Positions 58,522 through 64,000 of a stretch of 64,000 nt of DNA are shown here, one piece after another. The stretch is from Pseudomonas synxantha BG33R (GTDB lineage Bacteria > Pseudomonadota > Gammaproteobacteria > Pseudomonadales > Pseudomonadaceae), in NCBI RefSeq assembly GCF_000263715.2, contig NZ_CM001514.1, positions 2,652,936-2,716,935 on the forward strand, read 5' to 3'. Both the position numbers and the translations under genes were made by a program. Every line of letters starts with the position of its first letter. Positions within the stretch are counted from its first letter, which is position 1. The notes under the pieces are model-generated. The model was not told the DNA's origin, did no database searches, and saw only the letters and a program-made list of their open reading frames with translations.

Positions 58522-60963
58522 TCAGAAGTCCCAGCGGGTGCTGACCATCACGTTACGTGGTTCGCCGTAGGCGGCCGAATTATAGAAGCCCACGTTGCTG
58601 TAGTAGGACTTGTCGAAGATATTGTTGAAGTTGACGGTGGCCGAAAGGTTCTTGGTGACCTGGTAGCGAGTCATCAAGTCCACCAACCAGTAGGATTCCT
58701 GGGTGATGTCCTGATCTTGCTTGAGCGGCTCGTTCCAGATTGAGTTCCAGCCCTTGGTCTGCCAGCGCACCCCACCACCGATGGTGAACTTGTCCAGGTC
58801 GCCCTTGAGCTTGTAGGTGGTATTCAGGTTGACCTGATGCTCGGGCTCGAAGGTAGAGAGCTTCTTGTCGTCTTCGTCTCGTACGATCTTGTGGGTGTAG
58901 CCACCCTGCAGTTGCCAGCCTGGGCTCAACTCACCGGAGATCTCTGCTTCATATCCCTTGGTGACGGCTTTGGAGCCCTTGAACGCCCAGTTTTGCGGGG
59001 CTGGTACTTGGTTGTTATAGGCATCGTCCGAGATCGGGCGGTTGGTCTCATGCACTTCGAAGTAAGCGATGCTGGTGTTGAGACGGCCGTCGAAAAACTC
59101 ACCTTTCAGGCCCAACTCGTAGTTCTGTCCTTCGTCCGGTTCCAGCAGTTTTTCGTTGCGGTCCTTATAGGTGCTTTCCTGGGGTTGGAAAATATCGGTG
59201 TAGCTGGCGTATACCGAGAAGTTGTCGTTGAGGTCGTAGATCACGCCGGCGTAGGGAATAAAGCGACCCGTTTCCTTGTAGGAAGGATTGTTGCCGGTGA
59301 CGTGATAGTTGGCCACGCGCCCACCCAGGATCACGTTCAGGTCGTCTATCACGTTAAAGCGTGCGGTCAGGTAGTAGCCGGTCTGGCGGATGGTGTCATC
59401 GATGTGCTGTTGGGCCGGGCCGTAGATCGGCTTGGCGATATGGCCGTTCCAGTTATAGAAGTCGACCTTGTTACCGCCTGGCCATTCCGGCGACCAGTAG
59501 CCCTTGCCTTGCCAGCGCGAGGTGCCGATGGAGCCACCCACCACCAGTTCATGTTCGCGACCAAACAGGCTGAACGGCCCGGTGGCGTAGAGGTCCGCCG
59601 AGGTGCTCTTGGTCTCGCCGGTGTATTTCTGGCCATTAATCTCGGCGGTGCCGTCGGCTGCTGGCTGGACGAATTGAATCGAACCCAGGTCGGCATGGTA
59701 GCTGTTGATCTTGTGGTCTAGCTGGAATTTGGTGACCCAGCCGTCACCCATGTCATGTTCGAGCATGGCGAAGGCGGTACGGGTGTTCTGCTCCCAGGAA
59801 CTCCAGGTGGTGCCGTTGTTATACGAGCGGGGCATCTTGTTGATGCTGCCGTTGGAGTTGACCAGCGGGAAGGACCCGGACCAGCTCGACCCCTGCGGAA
59901 TGTTGTCCTGGTAATCGAAGCCCACCGTCAGCATGGTGTCCGGGGAGAGGTCGAATTCGGTGATGCCGTAATAGGTTTCGGTCTTGCGTGAGTAGTGGTC
60001 CATGAAGGACTTTTTGTCCTGGTACGCCGCCACTGCACGCCCACGGACATTGCCGCTGTCGGTCAACGGGCCGCTGACATCCACTTCGCTGCGGTAGTTG
60101 TCCCAGGAACCCGCGCCCAGTTGGACGTGGCCCTTGAAATCCGAGGTAGGTTTCTTGCGGATCAGGTTGATGGTAGCGCCCAATGAGCCCGCGCCATTGA
60201 GCAGGCCGGTGGCCCCCTTGAGGATTTCGACACGATCATAGATCGCCATGTCGCTGAGGGTGTTGCCCGCCGAATAACCAACGTTGCGCACGGTGGACGG
60301 GATACCGTCGTACTGGAAACTGTTGACCGAAAAACCACGAGAGTAGTAGTTGGTGCGGTCGGAGTCATAGGCTGACACGGTGATGCCCGGGGTGTGGCGC
60401 ATCACGTCATCCATGTTGTTGAGGCCGAAGTCCTCGATGTGCTGGCGGGTGACCACGGTGATCGACTGCGGCGTTTGCCGCGGCGTCAGGGTCAGGCGCG
60501 TAGCCGTGGCAATGGTGCCCGGCGTGTAGGAACCGGAACCTTCGGTGATGTTGCCCAAGTAGTTGGCGGTCACCTCAGTCGGGCTCAGCTCCAGCCCGCC
60601 ACCGCTGCTGGCGGCGGCAACGGTCAAGGTATTGCCATTGAGGCTATAGGTGGTCTGGCTGCCAGCCAGCAACGCGTCAATGGCCTGCTGCGGCTGCATC
60701 TTGCCCTTGACGGCGCGGCTGTTCTTGCCCTGTACATCGCCCGGGCTGTACAGCACTTGCACATTGGTCTGGCGGCCAAATTCCTGCAGTGCGCTCCCCA
60801 GCGACTGTGCAGGAATATTCAGCTCGATCTCCTGGGCTTGCACATAACCTGCAATTGGCATCGACACAGCCAGCGCCAGGGCACTCGGCAAGAGGTTGAT
60901 GTTCAGGGCCCGGCGCATGGATAGCGCTTTGCTCAGGGGGCTGAGACCGAGTCGTGCTGGCAT
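58522..60963 (-). CDS. fpvA: Ferripyoverdine TonB-dependent outer-membrane receptor
   Basis: This 813-residue receptor has a long signal region (residues 1 to about 44, ending ...Y-V-Q-A-Q). Next is an STN signalling domain (about 45-125; I-P-A-Q-S-L-G-S-A-L-Q-E-F), a plug with R-Q-T-P-Q-S-I-T-V-V-T-R-Q and Y-D-R-V-E-I-L-K-G-A-T-G-L-L, and a C-terminal 22-strand barrel ending V-S-T-R-W-D-F. The STN domain is the part that signals through FpvR to PvdS and FpvI. It is transcribed toward the NRPS genes, and shares a 117-base gap with pvdE on its 5' side. A moderate Fur-box match lies upstream. The position matches fpvA in known pyoverdine loci. Confidence 0.95.
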   Translation of the reverse strand: MPARLGLSPLSKALSMRRALNINLLPSALALAVSMPIAGYVQAQEIELNIPAQSLGSALQEFGRQTNVQVLYSPGDVQGKNSRAVKGKMQPQQAIDALLAGSQTTYSLNGNTLTVAAASSGGGLELSPTEVTANYLGNITEGSGSYTPGTIATATRLTLTPRQTPQSITVVTRQHIEDFGLNNMDDVMRHTPGITVSAYDSDRTNYYSRGFSVNSFQYDGIPSTVRNVGYSAGNTLSDMAIYDRVEILKGATGLLNGAGSLGATINLIRKKPTSDFKGHVQLGAGSWDNYRSEVDVSGPLTDSGNVRGRAVAAYQDKKSFMDHYSRKTETYYGITEFDLSPDTMLTVGFDYQDNIPQGSSWSGSFPLVNSNGSINKMPRSYNNGTTWSSWEQNTRTAFAMLEHDMGDGWVTKFQLDHKINSYHADLGSIQFVQPAADGTAEINGQKYTGETKSTSADLYATGPFSLFGREHELVVGGSIGTSRWQGKGYWSPEWPGGNKVDFYNWNGHIAKPIYGPAQQHIDDTIRQTGYYLTARFNVIDDLNVILGGRVANYHVTGNNPSYKETGRFIPYAGVIYDLNDNFSVYASYTDIFQPQESTYKDRNEKLLEPDEGQNYELGLKGEFFDGRLNTSIAYFEVHETNRPISDDAYNNQVPAPQNWAFKGSKAVTKGYEAEISGELSPGWQLQGGYTHKIVRDEDDKKLSTFEPEHQVNLNTTYKLKGDLDKFTIGGGVRWQTKGWNSIWNEPLKQDQDITQESYWLVDLMTRYQVTKNLSATVNFNNIFDKSYYSNVGFYNSAAYGEPRNVMVSTRWDF

Positions 60964-61011
60964 GGATGCTTTCTCTTCTGTGTTTTAAGTGGGCAATTAT
61001 AAGTGTTTATT

Positions 61012-61030
61012 GAGGTTAGTTCTCATTACC
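61012..61030 (-). promoter_or_regulatory. Fur-box candidate upstream of fpvA
   Basis: GGTAATGAGAACTAACCTC read on the - strand agrees with the 19-bp Fur consensus at 12 positions. It begins 49 bases upstream of the fpvA start. Confidence 0.4.
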
Positions 61031-61080
61031 ACTAGTGAGACGTTCCTACTTCGCAAAACCGGAAAAAATATTCCGACGCA

Positions 61081-62733
61081 TCATGCAGGCTCCATTTCAT
61101 GCACCACCTGGCCGGCGCGCAGGCGCACCAATTGGTCGGCAATGTCGAAATAACGGTCGTCATGGCTGATCACGATGATGGTCTTGCCCAGGCGTTTGAG
61201 GTCCGGCAGTAGCTCGGTGTAGAAGATGCGGCGAAAGGCCGGGTCCTGGTCGGCAGCCCATTCGTCGAACACCAGTACCGGGCGCTCCTCCAGCCAGGCA
61301 TTGACCAGGGCCAGGCGTTTGCGCTGGCCGGTGGACAGGTCGGTGGTGCTGAACACGCCATCCTTGACGCTGACCTTGTGCGCGATTTCCAGGCGTTCCA
61401 GGTATTTGGTCGCGCTGTCCAGGGACTGGGCGGCGCTGCCTTGTACCAAATCGTCGAACAGGTAGTAGTCAGAAAACACCGTAGTGAACAACTGCCGATA
61501 ATCGTCGCGTTCAGGGTCGGTCACCGCTGTGCCGTTGAGCACAATCTCGCCAGCCTGAGGGGGATACAGGCCCAGCAGCAGCTTGATCAAGGTGGTCTTG
61601 CCGCTACCGTTTTCGCCGACGATAAATACGATATCGCCTTGCTTGATGCTGAGGTTGATCGGCCCCAGATGGAACGGCTGGCTGCCTTCTACCGCTGGTG
61701 GGCTGTAGCTGACGCCACGCAGTTCAAGGCTGTTGACCAGCGGCTTTGGCGCTTCACTGTCGTCCATCAACAAGTGGGGCTCGGGCGAAGAAAAACGCTC
61801 CGACAGTTCGCTGATGCGCCCAAAGGCAATCTTGGCCTTGCCCACGACCGGCAAGTAACCCAGCAGGTGCTCCAGCGGCCCCTTCATGTACAACAGCACC
61901 AGCACGAAGCCAGTAATCACCGTAGGGTCAGGGTTGGGGTTGTACGCCTGCATCGCCAAAGCCAGGCCGATGACCACGAAGAACAGCATCGAGCCGAAGG
62001 TCTTGGCCAGAATATAAATATTGACCGAGCGCACCTGGATGTCGCTGATGCGGTCAGCGGTTTCCTGGATGCGATGGGTGTTCATGCGAAACCGCCGCGG
62101 GCGGTGCATGCGCAATTCCTTCGCGCCGGAGGCAATCGCATTGTAATAGCGCTGCAATTCATCCTCGTGGCTGCGGGCCAGGTCGAAGCCCTGGATGCCT
62201 TTGCCGCCGGCAATGAACTGCACGGCGCTACCGACAATGATCGCGACCACCATCATCAGAAACATCGGCACCGACAGGTAAGCCAGGTAACCGAGGCAAC
62301 CCAGGGTAACGGTGGCGGCGATGGCCAGGGGTGTGAAGGCAAAGGAAAAATCGCTGATGGTGTCCACGTCGTGGGTCAGCACCGGGATCAGGCGGTGGGA
62401 GCGATACTGCTCGATCTGTCCGATCGGAGCTGACAGCACCTTTTCACCCAGATCCTTGCGCAGGGCGGCAATGATCCGTTGCCCGACATAGTTGGTGCCG
62501 ATGTCGGAAATGATCGAACTGATAAGCGCCACCACGCACAAGGCGGCAAAGGTCAGGACCACACCCTGTGTCATGCCACCCTCGGAATGCAGAGCATTGT
62601 TGATGGTTGCCAGCAGCAGGGTGATGGCCAGGCCGCCGACCATACCGAGGGCGACGGAGACCGTAACAATGGTGCGAAAGGGCCGGAGCAATGCGAGCAA
62701 ACCTTTGAAGGCGCCGCGCTTGGGGTCGGTCAT
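61081..62733 (-). CDS. pvdE: Pyoverdine precursor ABC exporter
   Basis: This 550-residue fused membrane/ATPase protein has about six hydrophobic segments in the first half and an ATPase domain after about residue 340: Walker A G-E-N-G-S-G-K-T-T (about 371-380), signature L-S-T-G-Q-R-K-R (about 464-471), Walker B V-L-V-F-D-E-W (about 485-491) and the H-loop V-I-S-H-D-D. PvdE carries the acylated ferribactin precursor to the periplasm. The ATG at 62733 was chosen; the reading frame extends 23 codons further without a better start. An exact PvdS promoter is found 60-85 bases upstream. Confidence 0.94.
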   Translation of the reverse strand: MTDPKRGAFKGLLALLRPFRTIVTVSVALGMVGGLAITLLLATINNALHSEGGMTQGVVLTFAALCVVALISSIISDIGTNYVGQRIIAALRKDLGEKVLSAPIGQIEQYRSHRLIPVLTHDVDTISDFSFAFTPLAIAATVTLGCLGYLAYLSVPMFLMMVVAIIVGSAVQFIAGGKGIQGFDLARSHEDELQRYYNAIASGAKELRMHRPRRFRMNTHRIQETADRISDIQVRSVNIYILAKTFGSMLFFVVIGLALAMQAYNPNPDPTVITGFVLVLLYMKGPLEHLLGYLPVVGKAKIAFGRISELSERFSSPEPHLLMDDSEAPKPLVNSLELRGVSYSPPAVEGSQPFHLGPINLSIKQGDIVFIVGENGSGKTTLIKLLLGLYPPQAGEIVLNGTAVTDPERDDYRQLFTTVFSDYYLFDDLVQGSAAQSLDSATKYLERLEIAHKVSVKDGVFSTTDLSTGQRKRLALVNAWLEERPVLVFDEWAADQDPAFRRIFYTELLPDLKRLGKTIIVISHDDRYFDIADQLVRLRAGQVVHEMEPA

Positions 62734-62793
62734 AAATACTTCCCGGGAAATGAAAAAGAGGGGGCTGGGCACACAGACCCTTACCCATGACAA

Positions 62794-62817
62794 ACGAAGC
62801 ATCGGCGTGACTATTTA
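62794..62817 (-). promoter_or_regulatory. PvdS-type iron-starvation promoter for pvdE
   Basis: Read leftward: GCTAAAT, then 16 bases, then CGT. This is an exact match to TAAAT-N16-CGT, about 60 bases before the pvdE start codon. Confidence 0.85.
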
Positions 62818-62848
62818 GCTCGGTGCGCCAGGCGGTGGCAGTGAGCGA

Positions 62849-62872
62849 TAAATTGCCTGGGGCCTGGTTCGT
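62849..62872 (+). promoter_or_regulatory. PvdS-type iron-starvation promoter for pvdF
   Basis: Read rightward: TAAAT, 16 bases, CGT. An exact match to the consensus, 63 bases before the pvdF ATG. It lies back to back with the pvdE promoter. Confidence 0.87.
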
Positions 62873-62935
62873 TCTTGTTGTGTAGGCGCACGCGTATCGA
62901 CGCTGTGCGTGGCCCTTTCAGCGAGAGCGAAACAA

Positions 62936-63763
62936 ATGACGAAAAAGAACCTGGTGTATGTCTGGTCCCTGAGAAATGCCGCTGCCGACAAGGCCGGGCA
63001 GCCGGTGGCCTATAAGGACCACGAGCGCTACATGAAGTCGGTGCTGGAGTTTCTGGTGGGCTCGCTCAACGACACGCCGCTGGGCGAGGTCTACAACCTG
63101 GTGGGCGTGGTGTATGACGACGATGAGCAAAACCCGCGCGACCAGCAGTTGGTCGCGGACTATGGCTTCGCCTACAAGCCGGGCCGCCAGTGGTTGTACC
63201 CGGCGGATTTGCGCGTGCAGGGCAAGTTGGTCAATGACCTGCTGCTGAGCGTGCCATCCACCTATCGCCGGCTGCCACGGGGCAGCGCCGAACATATCGC
63301 CGGCAAGCAGGATTTCGAGCGGCGCCTGCATGACACCCTGGTGGAGTTGAAGGCCGACATCGTGGTGCTTGACGGTTTGCTGGTGATCCTCGATGAACTG
63401 GTGCGTCCGGGCGCGCCGTTTGCGCGGCGCATCATGAACATTCATCCGGGCATCACCCGCATCGAATCGCCTTACGAGCGCCGTGGGGCCTACGCCACCT
63501 GGAATGCGCTGTACGGCGCGCGTGGGCAAGCGGTTGTAGATTGGGCGACCAGGCAGACGCAGCCGTGCGAGCCGCTGTACCTGACCGGGGCATCGTTCCA
63601 TTACGTGGATAACGGTATCGACTCCGGTGAAGTGTTCCACGACGTGCTCAAGACAGAGATTTCGCCCGAGGACACCATCCTCGAACTGCGCTGGAACAAC
63701 TTCAATAACAGCCTGTTCCCGGCGCTGCACGAAGGCTTGGAGCTGTTGGCCAAGCAAGGCTGA
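62936..63763 (+). CDS. pvdF: N5-hydroxyornithine formyltransferase
   Basis: This 275-residue protein transfers a formyl group from 10-formyl-tetrahydrofolate to N5-hydroxyornithine, supplying the fOHOrn used by modules 4 and 6. The formyltransferase catalytic residues are visible as N168 and H170 in I-M-N-I-H-P-G and D229 in D-N-G-I-D-S-G-E, the positions reported for P. aeruginosa PvdF, which supports the ATG at 62936. The frame is open nine codons further upstream. It is controlled by its own PvdS promoter. Confidence 0.95.
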   Translation: MTKKNLVYVWSLRNAAADKAGQPVAYKDHERYMKSVLEFLVGSLNDTPLGEVYNLVGVVYDDDEQNPRDQQLVADYGFAYKPGRQWLYPADLRVQGKLVNDLLLSVPSTYRRLPRGSAEHIAGKQDFERRLHDTLVELKADIVVLDGLLVILDELVRPGAPFARRIMNIHPGITRIESPYERRGAYATWNALYGARGQAVVDWATRQTQPCEPLYLTGASFHYVDNGIDSGEVFHDVLKTEISPEDTILELRWNNFNNSLFPALHEGLELLAKQG

Positions 63764-63793
63764 GCACAATCTTGCTGATGCATGGGATCTAAA

Positions 63794-63882
63794 TGTGGGA
63801 GGGGGCTCGCTCCCGATGAGGGCATGTCAGTCAATGCATGGGTGACTGACACACCGCTATCGGGAGCAAGCCCCCTCCCACA
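63794..63882. repeat. REPIN (paired REP sequences in inverted orientation)
   Basis: Two 24-base REPs, 63794-63817 and 63859-63882, are inverted copies with one mismatch (CTCGCTCC versus CTTGCTCC). Between them a second inverted repeat occurs, 9-bp arms TGTCAGTCA / TGACTGACA (63825-63851). The whole forms a long nested hairpin between the convergent pvdF and pvdO genes, where it may act as a bidirectional terminator or RNA stabiliser. Confidence 0.9.
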
Positions 63883-63884
63883 AT

Positions 63885-63998
63885 TTAGAGCTCGCGCACT
63901 ACCCGAAAGCCAATCCAGTCGCCGCGTGTCTGCGGATAGATGTTGTTGCGATTGCCCGAACGCGAAAACACCGGCGCCTCACCCCAGTCATTGCCGCG
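63885..63998 (-). CDS. pvdO: PvdO C-terminus (formylglycine-generating-enzyme-like), truncated by the window
   Basis: Only the last 37 residues are present: R-G-N-D-W-G, then a variable part, G-D-W-I-G-F-R-V-V-R-E-L and the stop at 63885. The G-F-R-V-V/L-R ending is typical of SUMF1/FGE-fold proteins. PvdO is periplasmic and known from P. fluorescens to act in the final chromophore oxidation. Gene order pvdE-pvdF-pvdO supports the call. Confidence is limited by the short piece. Confidence 0.82.
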   Translation of the reverse strand, partial: RGNDWGEAPVFSRSGNRNNIYPQTRGDWIGFRVVREL

Positions 63999-64000
63999 AA

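Overview
The window is chromosomal DNA of a fluorescent pseudomonad, most likely of the Pseudomonas fluorescens group. The evidence is a block of pyoverdine genes, GC-rich coding sequence throughout, REP/REPIN palindromes of the type common in P. fluorescens, and a PurR-like regulatory palindrome. There is no prophage, insertion sequence, tRNA, rRNA or CRISPR array that I can see. The sequence starts inside an autotransporter gene and ends inside pvdO.

Layout. 1-7.2 kb: the 3' part of a giant repetitive autotransporter, closed by a strong terminator. 7.3-8.0 kb: a toxin/antitoxin pair of the HigBA type. 8.2-13.4 kb: an alpha/beta hydrolase with a YaaW-like C-terminal part, the metal transporter MntH, a LysR regulator, two small DMT (DUF606) membrane proteins and a 56-residue metallothionein. 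13.5-15.5 kb: an AraC regulator with a cupin domain, an XapX micro-protein and an MDR oxidoreductase. 15.5-17.6 kb: a leftward nucleoside-uptake operon (Tsx channel and NUP-family nucleoside protein) behind a PurR-like palindrome. 17.8-21.4 kb: an APH-type kinase, an AraC regulator, an SDR polyol dehydrogenase and nicotinamidase. 21.3-27.7 kb: a tight seven-gene leftward operon coding a polyamine-type ABC importer together with a three-subunit HcnABC/opine-oxidase-like dehydrogenase, facing a divergent IclR regulator. 28.9-32.1 kb: a MATE exporter, then a TetR regulator and an MFS exporter that diverge around a doubled operator.

32.4-64 kb is the pyoverdine side-chain locus. Two NRPS genes, 3 bases apart, carry seven modules: C-A-T-E, C-A-T, C-A-T, C-A-T on the first protein and C-A-T, C-A-T-E, C-A-T-TE on the second. 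Reading the adenylation pocket residues by eye gives D-Ser, Lys, Gly, hydroxyornithine type, Lys, D-hydroxyornithine type, Ser. The C-domain subtypes (L-to-L or D-to-L) fit the positions of the two E domains. As I recall it, this is the Ser-Lys-Gly-FoOHOrn-(Lys-FoOHOrn-Ser) pyoverdine chain described for P. fluorescens ATCC 13525. Then follow fpvA (ferripyoverdine receptor), pvdE (export of the precursor to the periplasm), pvdF (formylation of hydroxyornithine) and the end of pvdO (periplasmic chromophore maturation). PvdS-type iron-starvation promoters (TAAAT-N16-CGT) are exact in the pvdE/pvdF divergent gap and imperfect before the first NRPS. The chromophore synthetase PvdL, PvdH, PvdA and the sigma factor PvdS are not in this window.

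All functions are from reading motifs in the sequence; no database search was run. I found no wholly new system. The most unusual points are the 2.18-kb duplicated autotransporter passenger, the hydrolase/YaaW fusion, the importer-plus-dehydrogenase operon of unknown substrate, and a nearly identical 1.27-kb tract shared by two distant NRPS modules.
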